A DNA stretch of 22,664 nt, from NCBI GenBank assembly GCA_011046145.1, contig DSBA01000026.1:1-22664 (forward strand). The letters are read 5' to 3'. Positions 1 to 6,055 of the stretch are shown here, piece by piece; positions within the stretch are counted from its first letter, which is position 1, and each line of letters starts with the position of its first letter. The notes under the pieces were generated by a model. That model did no database searches. It was not told the origin of the DNA and saw only the letters and a program-made list of their open reading frames with translations. The translations under genes and the position numbers were made by a program. Source of the stretch: Candidatus Uhrbacteria bacterium. GTDB lineage: Bacteria > Patescibacteriota > Patescibacteriia > CAIXNZ01.

Positions 1-96
1 ATTTATCTAGGAGAATACGTCTGGAGATATAATAACAGAAATTTAAATTTAAAAGAACAGGAAAAACGCTTATATAAGCTAATTATTAACGATTAA
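1..96 (+). CDS. Transposase C-terminal end (partial), probably IS1595/ISXO2-like
   Basis: The first 31 codons of frame 1 are open and end in TAA at 94-96. The peptide begins IYLGEYVWRYNNRN and continues with a Lys/Glu-rich helix ending in LYKLIIND. A YLGE-(Y/F)VWRYN tail followed by a short charged helix is what I recall at the C-terminus of IS1595/ISXO2-type DDE transposases; I see only this tail, with no catalytic residues, so the family call is tentative. The rest of the gene lies to the left of the window. An inverted-repeat-like sequence follows at 100-121, which fits the right end of an insertion sequence. Confidence 0.55.
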   Translation: MYLGEYVWRYNNRNLNLKEQEKRLYKLIIND

Positions 97-98
97 TT

Positions 99-121
99 GG
101 TCCGAAAATCGGACTTTACCC
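99..121. repeat. Probable right terminal inverted repeat of the upstream insertion sequence
   Basis: GTCCGA (100-105) and TCGGAC (109-114) form a 6-bp palindrome around AAA, followed by TTTACCC ending at 121. Read on the other strand this is GGGTAAAGTCCGA..., which looks like the terminal repeat of a small insertion sequence. The 8 bases after it (122-129, TAAAAATT) would be the right copy of a target duplication. The left end and left copy lie outside the window, so this is inference. Confidence 0.45.
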
Positions 122-129
122 TAAAAATT

Positions 130-2205
130 ATGGCGCGTGAATATTCATTAGAAAAAACTAGAAATATCGGCATTATGGCCCATATAGACGCGGGCAAAAC
201 AACTGTTACTGAACGGGTTTTATTTTATACTGGCAAAAAACACAAAATCGGAGAGGTTCATGAGGGCGGAGCTGAAATGGACTGGATGGAACAGGAAAAA
301 GAAAGAGGAATTACTATTACAGCCGCGGCCACAACCTGTTTTTGGCTTGACCACCGCATTAATATCATTGATACCCCGGGTCACGTGGATTTTACTGTTG
401 AAGTAGAAAGATCATTGCGTGTTTTAGATGGCGCTGTTGCTGTATTTGATGGTTCGCAGGGCGTTGAACCCCAATCAGAAACAGTCTGGCACCAGGCTAC
501 AAAATATAATGTGCCGCGCCTGGCTTTTGTCAATAAAATGGATAAAACTGGAGCTGATTTTTACATGAGTTTAAAATCTATTCAGGAACGGCTTTCACCT
601 CATGCTGTGGCAGTTCAAATCCCAATTGGAGCTGAAGATACTTTTTCTGGCATTATTGATCTTTTGGCAAGGAAAGCTTATAAATTTACTGGTGAATACG
701 GCCAGAATCGAGAAGAAATAGAAATTCCCGAAGATTTAAAAAATAAAGTTGAGGAGATGCGCAATATTTTATTGGAGAAAGTGGCAGAAAATGATGAGGA
801 ATTATTAAATAAATTTTTAGGCGGAGAAGAATTAGACATTGTAGAAGTCAAGAAAGTTATAAGAAAAGCCACGATTAACAATGAGCTGCATCCGGTCTTG
901 GTTGGTTCGGCTTTGAAAAACATGGGTGTTCAGCTGATGCTTGATACGGTTGTCGCTTATTTGCCTTCTCCTTTGGATATCCCGCCACTTAAAGGAAAAA
1001 ATGCTGAAACAGGCGAGGAGGAAACTATAAAAGCTGATGATAATGAGCCTTTTTGCGCCTTGGCTTTTAAAATAGCGACTGATCCTTTTGTGGGCAAACT
1101 GGCTTTTTTTCGGGTTTATTCCGGGACATTAAAAGCTGGTTCTTATGTTTTAAATACTTCAACTGGCGATAAAGAAAGGATTGGCAGAATAGTCAGATTG
1201 CATGCCAATTCAAGAGAAGATGTTGAAGAAGTTTATGCTGGAGAAATAGCTGCTGCCATTGGTTTAAAAAATACAGCGACTGGCAATACTTTATGTTCTG
1301 AAAAAGCGCCGATTATTTTGGAGGAAATTACTTTTCCAGAACCGGTTATTTCCGTAGCAATTGAGCCAAAGACAAAAATTGATCAAGAAAAAATGGGCAT
1401 TGCTTTGCAGAAGCTGGCTGAAGAAGACCCGACTTTTAAAATCAGGACAGATGACGAGACTCTGCAGACAATTATTTCCGGCATGGGCGAACTGCATCTG
1501 GAAATTATTGTTGACCGGATGAAAAGGGAATTTAAAGTTGAAGCTAATGTCGGCGCTCCCCAGGTGGCTTACAAAGAAACAATAAAAGCTATGGCTGAAG
1601 CCGAAGGCAAATATATTAAGCAGTCAGGCGGCCGGGGCCAATATGGCCATTGCTGGTTAAGAGTTGAGCCGCGAGATCAGGGCGCTGGTCATGAATTTGT
1701 TGATGAAATCAAAGGCGGTATAATTCCCAGAGAATTTATTCCAGCAATTGAAAAAGGCGTTAAAGAAGCTGAAAGCAAAGGCATTTTAGCTGGTTATCCT
1801 GTTGTTGATATTAAGACTATTGTTTATGACGGCTCTTATCATGAAGTTGATTCATCAGAAATCGCTTTTAAAGTAGCAGCGTCTATGGCTTTCCAGACAG
1901 CGGCAAAAAAAGCCCAGCCTATTATTTTGGAACCGATTATGAAAATAGAAGTTGTGACTCCGGAACAATTTATGGGTGATGTAATTGGCGATTTAAATTC
2001 CAAACGAGCTCAAATTTCTGAAATGACTGATCGAGGCCCCATGAAAGTTATTGATGGTTTTGTGCCTTTGGCTGAAATGTTTGGTTATGCGACTTCATTA
2101 AGATCAATGACCCAGGGCCGGGCCACATATTCAATGGAATTTGACCATTATGCTGAAGTGCCAGGCAATATTGCCCAGCAGATTATTGAAGGGAAAAAGA
2201 GGTAA
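130..2205 (+). CDS. fusA: Elongation factor G
   Basis: EF-G is the cytoplasmic GTPase that drives tRNA-mRNA translocation and, with the recycling factor, splits ribosomes after termination. The 691-residue product has the family's usual length. The G domain shows the P-loop AHIDAGKT at 17-24, RGITI at 59-63, DTPGH at 81-85 and NKMD at 135-138, followed by domains II-V to the C-terminus. I chose the ATG at 130 because MAREYSLEKTRNIGI matches the classical EF-G N-terminus; an in-frame TTG at 97 would add 11 atypical residues encoded by the insertion-sequence end. No Shine-Dalgarno precedes the ATG. The element end is only about 8 bp upstream, so fusA is cut off from the rpsL-rpsG genes that often precede it. 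A terminator follows at 2247-2279. Confidence 0.98.
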   Translation: MAREYSLEKTRNIGIMAHIDAGKTTVTERVLFYTGKKHKIGEVHEGGAEMDWMEQEKERGITITAAATTCFWLDHRINIIDTPGHVDFTVEVERSLRVLDGAVAVFDGSQGVEPQSETVWHQATKYNVPRLAFVNKMDKTGADFYMSLKSIQERLSPHAVAVQIPIGAEDTFSGIIDLLARKAYKFTGEYGQNREEIEIPEDLKNKVEEMRNILLEKVAENDEELLNKFLGGEELDIVEVKKVIRKATINNELHPVLVGSALKNMGVQLMLDTVVAYLPSPLDIPPLKGKNAETGEEETIKADDNEPFCALAFKIATDPFVGKLAFFRVYSGTLKAGSYVLNTSTGDKERIGRIVRLHANSREDVEEVYAGEIAAAIGLKNTATGNTLCSEKAPIILEEITFPEPVISVAIEPKTKIDQEKMGIALQKLAEEDPTFKIRTDDETLQTIISGMGELHLEIIVDRMKREFKVEANVGAPQVAYKETIKAMAEAEGKYIKQSGGRGQYGHCWLRVEPRDQGAGHEFVDEIKGGIIPREFIPAIEKGVKEAESKGILAGYPVVDIKTIVYDGSYHEVDSSEIAFKVAASMAFQTAAKKAQPIILEPIMKIEVVTPEQFMGDVIGDLNSKRAQISEMTDRGPMKVIDGFVPLAEMFGYATSLRSMTQGRATYSMEFDHYAEVPGNIAQQIIEGKKR

Positions 2206-2246
2206 ACTGAACCACGAAAATATAATCAAAAAAATCACTAAAATAT

Positions 2247-2279
2247 AAAAAAACGCGGCTGAGTATAGTCGTGTTTTTT
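2247..2279 (+). terminator. Rho-independent terminator after fusA
   Basis: A-rich arm plus CGCGGCT (2254-2260), a six-base loop, AGTCGTG (2267-2273) and six T. The stem pairs throughout if two G-U pairs are allowed, and the A-tract 5' of the stem can extend it through the T-tract. It ends fusA transcription before the regulatory region at 2280-2610. Confidence 0.85.
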
Positions 2280-2342
2280 ATTTTAATCTGGAGGCTACGA
2301 GACTTAAATTTTTTGAACGGATCAGTTAAATTTATTCGTAAT

Positions 2343-2432
2343 TGTGAATAAGCTGTTTGTAAGTCTGGGGATTTTTCTGTTAATAAGCCTGTTGAAAAAT
2401 ATGGGGTAAGTATGTTGAAAATTTGTTTAAAA
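2343..2432 (-). other. Phased array of eight DnaA-box-like 9-mers
   Basis: Nine-base units beginning TG start at 2343, 2354, 2366, 2378, 2390, 2402, 2413 and 2424, intervals of 11, 12, 12, 12, 12, 11 and 11 bp. The first, TGTGAATAA, is the complement of TTATTCACA and fits the DnaA-box consensus TTWTNCACA exactly. TGTTAATAA and two copies of TGTTGAAAA differ from TTWTNCACA at one position; the other four are more degenerate. An AT-rich stretch follows. This could be a DnaA-binding or origin-related site, or intrinsically bent DNA. No dnaA or dnaN gene is in the window. The spacing is directly visible; function is inference. Confidence 0.4.
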
Positions 2433-2448
2433 TTAGCTAAAATTTAGC

Positions 2449-2477
2449 TTGACAATTTTTTTAGTTTTTTATAGCAT
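2449..2477 (+). promoter_or_regulatory. Promoter for the hairpin leader and HD gene
   Basis: TTGACA at 2449-2454, a 17-bp spacer, then TAGCAT at 2472-2477. The -35 is perfect and the -10 keeps the key TA...T positions. Predicted transcription starts near 2484, at the foot of the long hairpin at 2486-2565. Confidence 0.65.
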
Positions 2478-2485
2478 AAACTTAG

Positions 2486-2569
2486 AACCCTACTTGTTAT
2501 ACTTTGCTGGATTATCTTGCCAAAGAGATTTGGCGGGATATTCAGTCAAGTTCCCAAGTGGGGTTTTTT
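2486..2569 (+). promoter_or_regulatory. Long hairpin leader or small RNA with U-tract
   Basis: The closing stem AACCCTACTTG (2486-2496) pairs with CAAGTGGGGTT (2555-2565) with one G-U pair. Further in, ACTT pairs with AAGT (2501-2504/2548-2551) and CTGGA with TTCAG (2507-2511/2541-2545). A 12-bp stem follows (2513-2524/2529-2540) and closes on a GAGA tetraloop. T residues at 2564-2569 complete an intrinsic-terminator shape. As the promoter places the start near 2484, the product would be an 85-nt hairpin RNA, or an attenuator ahead of the HD gene whose SD lies 30 nt further on. It lacks the conserved SRP-RNA apical sequence, and I recognise no known RNA family. Confidence 0.55.
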
Positions 2570-2610
2570 GTTGGCAAAAAATTTTTTAAAAATAAAAAAA
2601 GGAGGGAAAA

Positions 2611-3510
2611 ATGAAGGAGACAAAAGAAAGGACAAGAATAGGTATTGAAGCAAGAGATTTTGACAGTTTTCAGCCAGAAACCAAGTTGTTAATTTGCGCT
2701 ATTCGCGACAACCCCCAAAATCTTTCTGGCTCAACAAACAGCCCCTACATAATTCACTTGGCAAAAAATCTTAGGCGTTCAGAATCTGTCATTGAAGCAG
2801 CCAGGTCCCTGTCTCTCAATGAACCGCTTTTGGGCGCGCCGCAAGATTGGCTGGATATTTTGCTGCATGATTGCCTAAAAAAATTCCACGAAGAAAGCTA
2901 TTGGCATTTGGTGAGAGTCCGCCAAATCTTTTCTCAAGTTAAAAAAGTTTGGCAAGACCAAGGGTTAAAAAACCTGCCTGATTTGGGGATGGGGGAGTTT
3001 AAAAAGCTTAAAGTTGACTTGGTTTTTATGGATGAGGATTGGCAAGACCTGGATTGGGCCGCAGCCTACCATGATCTGTGCAAAATGGCTTATGCTAAGG
3101 AATTTTGGGATACGCCCGGCAAGTTTTCCGTCAAGCAGAGGAAAGATTTGGAAGCCCATGCCCGGTGGTTTTACTTTTTGGGTGAAATGTTTGATGTTCC
3201 CAAAAGGGTTACGGCCTTGGCTGTTTTGCATCATTATCTCAATCTGCATTATCCGGAAAACGGCGTGGTTGAGAAAAACATTTGTTTTTTAAGCGGTCAA
3301 AATTTCCATTCCATGTTGAGGCTTTTGGTGACCCTCGATGTTTACGAAGCCATGTCAGGCAACCGCAGCTATCGGCAAGGTTTGCCTCACGAAGAAGTTT
3401 TTGCCAGAATGCCAGGTGAATTAAAAGAGATCGGCTGTGGATTTTTCCCTGTTTTGCAAGCGGTTAAAGAACAATTTTTTGCAAACAAGGAGAAGATTTG
3501 TCCGATCTAG
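2611..3510 (+). CDS. HD-domain (HD-GYP-like) hydrolase
   Basis: A 299-residue soluble protein with an HD-superfamily metal pattern: H99, H154-D155 followed by K158 (YHDLCK), H183, H207-H208, and D243 in a segment reading LDVYEAMSGNRSYRQG. That last stretch resembles the D-(V/A)-(Y/F)-(D/E)-A-(L/M)-(T/S)...R-(P/S)-YR signature of HD-GYP phosphodiesterases. The GYP loop itself is not recognisable, so cyclic-di-GMP hydrolysis cannot be claimed; a phosphohydrolase on a nucleotide or other phosphoester is the safe call. Residues 1-90 form an N-terminal region I do not recognise. The start is fixed by a strong AAAGGAGGG ending five bases before the ATG, unlike the SD-less core genes. The gene appears GC-richer than its neighbours and breaks up fusA and tuf, which suggests later acquisition. 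Confidence 0.75.
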   Translation: MKETKERTRIGIEARDFDSFQPETKLLICAIRDNPQNLSGSTNSPYIIHLAKNLRRSESVIEAARSLSLNEPLLGAPQDWLDILLHDCLKKFHEESYWHLVRVRQIFSQVKKVWQDQGLKNLPDLGMGEFKKLKVDLVFMDEDWQDLDWAAAYHDLCKMAYAKEFWDTPGKFSVKQRKDLEAHARWFYFLGEMFDVPKRVTALAVLHHYLNLHYPENGVVEKNICFLSGQNFHSMLRLLVTLDVYEAMSGNRSYRQGLPHEEVFARMPGELKEIGCGFFPVLQAVKEQFFANKEKICPI

Positions 3511-3527
3511 CGGCTAAAGCCGTAAAT

Positions 3528-3569
3528 AAGCCGCATCTGCCTCTGCTAATGCAGAGGCAGATGCGGCTT
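3528..3569. repeat. Perfect 19-bp palindrome
   Basis: Arms at 3528-3546 and 3551-3569 (first arm AAGCCGCATCTGCCTCTGC) are perfectly complementary around a TAAT loop. A smaller hairpin CGGC-TAAA-GCCG lies at 3511-3522. There is no T-tract after the large palindrome, so it is a poor intrinsic terminator; it looks like a dispersed palindromic element. Its last two bases form the start of the next promoter's -35 box. Confidence 0.85.
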
Positions 3570-3596
3570 GACATTCTTCACTCTTTTCGCTAAGAT
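3568..3596 (+). promoter_or_regulatory. Promoter for the 101-codon gene
   Basis: TTGACA at 3568-3573, a 17-bp spacer and TAAGAT at 3591-3596, close to the sigma-70 consensus. It overlaps the end of the 19-bp palindrome, so a change in the palindrome would affect the -35 box. Predicted start is near 3603, about 30 nt before the ATG at 3634. Confidence 0.7.
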
Positions 3597-3633
3597 AAAA
3601 TCAGTTTTTTATTTTTTAAAATCCCTAGTTATT

Positions 3634-3939
3634 ATGAAAAATTTTGAAAGAATTTTGGCTTTGCTTAAAAAAACAGGGGACAGATATGTTTTTGAAGATC
3701 AAAGTGGCAATGTCTTTATAATTTTAGGCGTAGAGGATTATGAGAATCTGGTTTTAAAAAATAGCCAGGTTAAGGGTCTTTCTGAAGACGAGCTTTTGAA
3801 TAAAATTAATAAAGATGTTGCTGTTTGGAAATCAATCCAGGAAGATGAACAAATTGAAAGAGTTGCCTTTGATTTAAAAAAGCAAGAGCAAAAAATAGAA
3901 GACCATTATTATTTTGAGCCGGTTGAAGATGAAGAATAA
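3634..3939 (+). CDS. Small acidic protein of unknown function
   Basis: A 101-residue soluble protein. Residues 1-45 contain YVFEDQSGNVFIILGVEDYENLV, a strand-turn-strand-helix pattern that recalls the N-terminal half of Phd/YefM-type antitoxins. The remainder is charged and probably helical, with DVAVWKS in the middle and a very acidic end (EPVEDEE). No toxin gene is adjacent, so a toxin-antitoxin role is not supported. I chose the ATG at 3634 because upstream in-frame starts such as TTG 3568 fall in the palindrome and -35 box. No SD is visible. The gene has its own promoter and lies between HD gene and tuf. Copies of TAGCGGCTAAA sit on both sides at 3508 and 3980. Confidence 0.65.
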   Translation: MKNFERILALLKKTGDRYVFEDQSGNVFIILGVEDYENLVLKNSQVKGLSEDELLNKINKDVAVWKSIQEDEQIERVAFDLKKQEQKIEDHYYFEPVEDEE

Positions 3940-3991
3940 AACAAAACAGATATTGGGATTCGGGCGTTGCTTGGTTGATTAGCGGCTAAAC

Positions 3992-4020
3992 TTGCAAAAA
4001 AAATCCATTGTGTATATAAT
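3992..4020 (+). promoter_or_regulatory. Promoter of tuf
   Basis: TTGCAA at 3992-3997, a 17-bp spacer and a perfect TATAAT at 4015-4020. Predicted start is near 4027, which gives tuf a leader of about 95 nt that contains the structure at 4054-4104. Confidence 0.75.
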
Positions 4021-4053
4021 TAGGTATACATTATTAAATAATTTATAAATCAA

Positions 4054-4104
4054 AAAAGCGACTGGGTAAAACTCTGCCCAGTTTTGGAGGTAGAGGTCGC
4101 TTTT
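4054..4104 (+). promoter_or_regulatory. Structured tuf leader (two competing stems)
   Basis: AAAAGCGAC (4054-4062) can pair with GTCGCTTTT (4096-4104), a 9-bp stem with a short U-run. ACTGGG (4061-4066) can pair with CCCAGT (4077-4082). The stems share bases 4061-4062, so the full forms compete at their junction. A GGAGG at 4086-4090 lies inside but is more than 30 nt from the tuf ATG. It may be a weak attenuator or mRNA-stability structure; no known leader family is recognised. Confidence 0.5.
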
Positions 4105-4122
4105 GCGGAGTGTTTAAAAAAT

Positions 4123-5310
4123 ATGGCAGAAAAATTTGAAAGAACAAAGCCCCATATTAATGTGGGTACAATCGGTCATGTTGACCATGGCAAAACTACT
4201 TTAACGGCAGCTATTTTAAATTACCTGACTGCTCAAGGCAAAACAGCTCAATCCAAGACAGTTGACCAAATTGATAATGCGCCTGAAGAAAAAGAAAGAG
4301 GCATTACTATTGCTGTTTCACATGTTGAATATGAAACAGACAAAAGGCATTATGCTCATGTGGATTGCCCTGGTCATGCTGATTATATTAAAAACATGAT
4401 TACTGGGGCGGCTCAAATGGACGGCTCTATTTTGGTTGTTGCAGCTACAGATGGTCCAATGCCTCAAACTCGCGAGCATATTTTATTGGCTCGCCAGGTA
4501 GGCGTGCCTTCAATTGTTGTTTTTTTAAACAAGGTTGACCAAGTGACTGATCCTGAACTATTAACCCTTGTTGAAGAAGAAGTCAGAGATCTTTTGAAAA
4601 AATATGAATTTCCAGGCGATGAAATCCCAGTTATCAAAGGTTCAGCTCTTAAAGCACTGGAAAATCCTCAAGGCGATGACGCTAAATGCATCCAGGAATT
4701 ATTAGATGCTTTGGATTCTTATATCCCAGAACCAGTACGCGACACTGAACATCCTTTTTTAATGCCTATTGAAGACATTTTTTCTATTGAAGGTCGCGGT
4801 ACAGTAGTGACAGGCAGAATTGAAAGAGGCATCATAAAATTAAACGATGAGGTGGAAATAGTTGGCTTGAGAGATACGCAAAAGACAGTAGTTACAGGTA
4901 TTGAAATGTTTAATAAACAGCTTGAGGAGGGTCAGGCAGGTGATAATGCTGGAATTTTGCTAAGAGGCACTAAGAAAGAAGATGTGGAAAGAGGCCAGGT
5001 TTTGGCTAAACCCGGTACTATTACTCCCCATACTGAATTTGAAGCTCAAGTTTATGTTTTGACCAAAGAAGAAGGCGGCAGACACAAACCGTTTTTCAAG
5101 GGTTATAAGCCGCAGTTTTATATCAGAACTACTGATGTGACGGGTGAAGTTGAAATTTTAGGCGGTGCGGAAATGGTTATGCCTGGCGATACAGTTCAAT
5201 TGAAAGTGAAATTAATTTCCCCGGTTGCTTTGGAAGAAAAATCAAGGTTTGCTATTCGTGAAGGCGGTCGAACTGTTGGCGCCGGCGCTGTTACTAAGAT
5301 TATTGCTTAA
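4123..5310 (+). CDS. tuf: Elongation factor Tu
   Basis: EF-Tu is the GTPase that delivers aminoacyl-tRNA to the ribosomal A site. The 395-residue product has standard length and all signature elements: GHVDHGKT at 18-25, RGITI at 59-63, DCPGH at 81-85, NKVD at 136-139, then beta-barrel domains II and III ending in RTVGAGAVTKIIA. The ATG at 4123 gives MAEKFERTKPHINVGTIG, the canonical start; an in-frame TTG at 4084 lies inside the leader hairpin and would add unrelated residues. No SD precedes the ATG (the upstream bases are A/T-rich). It is a single-gene transcription unit with its own promoter and a strong terminator, so it is uncoupled from both fusA and the ribosomal-protein operon. Confidence 0.99.
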   Translation: MAEKFERTKPHINVGTIGHVDHGKTTLTAAILNYLTAQGKTAQSKTVDQIDNAPEEKERGITIAVSHVEYETDKRHYAHVDCPGHADYIKNMITGAAQMDGSILVVAATDGPMPQTREHILLARQVGVPSIVVFLNKVDQVTDPELLTLVEEEVRDLLKKYEFPGDEIPVIKGSALKALENPQGDDAKCIQELLDALDSYIPEPVRDTEHPFLMPIEDIFSIEGRGTVVTGRIERGIIKLNDEVEIVGLRDTQKTVVTGIEMFNKQLEEGQAGDNAGILLRGTKKEDVERGQVLAKPGTITPHTEFEAQVYVLTKEEGGRHKPFFKGYKPQFYIRTTDVTGEVEILGGAEMVMPGDTVQLKVKLISPVALEEKSRFAIREGGRTVGAGAVTKIIA

Positions 5311-5317
5311 ATATGAT

Positions 5318-5350
5318 AAAGCCCGCCCATTTTGAAAAGGGCGGGCTTTT
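5318..5350 (+). terminator. Rho-independent terminator after tuf
   Basis: AAAGCCCGCCC (5318-5328) pairs with GGGCGGGCTTT (5339-5349) around a ten-base loop, with T at 5347-5350 then ATT. It is the strongest GC-rich intrinsic terminator in the window and separates tuf from rpsJ. Confidence 0.93.
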
Positions 5351-5394
5351 ATTCCATAAATTTTAAAATTAACTGCTAATCACATTTAAAAAAC

Positions 5395-5736
5395 ATGACA
5401 GAGAAAGATAAAACCCAAGAAAAGATAGAAGAAAAACAAAAGATTAGGATTAAAATTAGGGCTTATGATCATAAGATAATAGATCAGTCGACCCGCACAA
5501 TTTTGGAAACAGCCCAGAGAACAGGCGCCCAAATTTCGGGTCCCATTCCTTTGCCGGTTGAAAAGAAAAAATACACTGTTTTAAATTCTACTTTTGTCCA
5601 TAAAGATTCTCGCGATCAGTATGAAATGCGCATTCATAAGCGCCTAATTGATATTATTGAGCCAACTTCGCAAACAATAGACGCTTTAATGAGCTTAAAT
5701 TTGCCAGCCGGAGTTGATATAGAAATAAAAATGTAA
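5395..5736 (+). CDS. rpsJ: Ribosomal protein S10 (uS10)
   Basis: A small-subunit head protein, also the NusE transcription antitermination factor in well-studied bacteria. The 113 residues comprise a short charged N-terminal extension (about 15 residues rich in Lys/Glu) and a full S10 core starting KIRIKIRAYDHK, with TGAQISGPIPLP in the middle and the C-terminal PAGVDIEIKM. The ATG at 5395 has no SD; only AAAAAAC precedes it. I find no convincing promoter in the 45 bp after the tuf terminator, so rpsJ may depend on readthrough or an unrecognised promoter. It is separated from rplC by a 319-bp region with its own promoter, whereas in most bacteria rpsJ and rplC are adjacent. Confidence 0.97.
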   Translation: MTEKDKTQEKIEEKQKIRIKIRAYDHKIIDQSTRTILETAQRTGAQISGPIPLPVEKKKYTVLNSTFVHKDSRDQYEMRIHKRLIDIIEPTSQTIDALMSLNLPAGVDIEIKM

Positions 5737-5780
5737 ATTAGTTTTATTTTGCTGTTTGGCCATTTTTATTCCTAATAATC

Positions 5781-5809
5781 TTGACAAGAAATTCAAAATA
5801 AGTTAAAAT
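5781..5809 (+). promoter_or_regulatory. Promoter of the rplC-secY operon
   Basis: TTGACA at 5781-5786, a 17-bp spacer and TAAAAT at 5804-5809. This is a near-consensus promoter and the best candidate for driving the whole downstream ribosomal operon. Predicted start is near 5816, giving a leader of about 240 nt before rplC. Confidence 0.8.
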
Positions 5810-5837
5810 TTTTTTGAAGATTAAAAATAATTATTGA

Positions 5838-5903
5838 AAAGATAAAGAAAGGTTCCCGAAGGGAGAATTTTTAAAATCAAGGGAAAAACCTTTATTTTTC
5901 TTT
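5838..5903 (+). promoter_or_regulatory. First hairpin of the rplC leader
   Basis: Bases 5838-5857 (AAAGATAAAG, AAAGG, TTCCC) pair with 5881-5903 (GGGA, an A bulge, ACCTTT and the T-rich end) in a long stem with a few mismatches. A local TCCC-GAA-GGGA hairpin at 5854-5864 competes with its top. It probably belongs to the same leader-regulation unit as 5927-6032. Confidence 0.5.
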
Positions 5904-5926
5904 AATTACTAAAGGAGAATAAAAAA

Positions 5927-6032
5927 TCACTAAAAATAAAATCCAGAATTAAATTGATAAGCCAATAAAAGGTTTTTTAATTTAATTTTTGCAAAATCTG
6001 GATTTTAGTGAAAGCCAGATTTTTTATTTTTT
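5927..6032 (+). promoter_or_regulatory. Terminator/antiterminator-like switch before rplC
   Basis: Terminator form: AAAATCTGG (5993-6001) pairs with CCAGATTTT (6015-6023), followed by a T-rich run to 6032 broken by one A. It ends 24 nt before the rplC ATG. Competing form: TCACT (5927-5931) with AGTGA (6007-6011), and AAAATCCAGA (5938-5947) with TCTGGATTTT (5997-6006). Because 5997-6001 is needed by both, the two structures exclude each other. In E. coli the equivalent leader is controlled by L4; this one is not recognisably homologous. The inner part resembles the palindromic element at 13569-13656, so it may derive from such an element. Confidence 0.6.
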
Positions 6033-6055
6033 GAAAAGTTTTATATTATTTTTCT

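Larger units (their letters stand above)
3508..3990. repeat. 11-bp direct repeat flanking the 101-codon gene
   Basis: TAGCGGCTAAA occurs at 3508-3518, including the HD-gene stop codon, and at 3980-3990 just before the tuf promoter. Between them lie the 19-bp palindrome, a promoter and the small gene. The copies could mark an inserted segment or be parts of a dispersed palindrome family. The repeat is exact; its meaning is inference. Confidence 0.45.

Noticed and set aside
97..129. TTG start for fusA that adds 11 residues
   Set aside because: The added residues come from the insertion-sequence end and do not fit the EF-G N-terminus; ATG 130 does.
2343..2432. CRISPR array
   Set aside because: Units are 9 bp at 11-12-bp steps without unique spacers, far too short for CRISPR.
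2486..2565. SRP (4.5S) RNA
   Set aside because: The size and hairpin shape fit loosely, but the conserved apical GGAA loop and asymmetric internal-loop bases are absent.
3528..3569. Intrinsic terminator for the HD gene
   Set aside because: No T-tract follows the perfect 19-bp stem; a palindromic repeat fits better.
3634..3939. Antitoxin of a toxin-antitoxin pair
   Set aside because: Only a faint Phd/YefM-like pattern is visible and no toxin gene is adjacent.
4084..4122. TTG start for tuf with a 13-residue extension
   Set aside because: It lies in the leader hairpin and ATG 4123 gives the canonical EF-Tu start.
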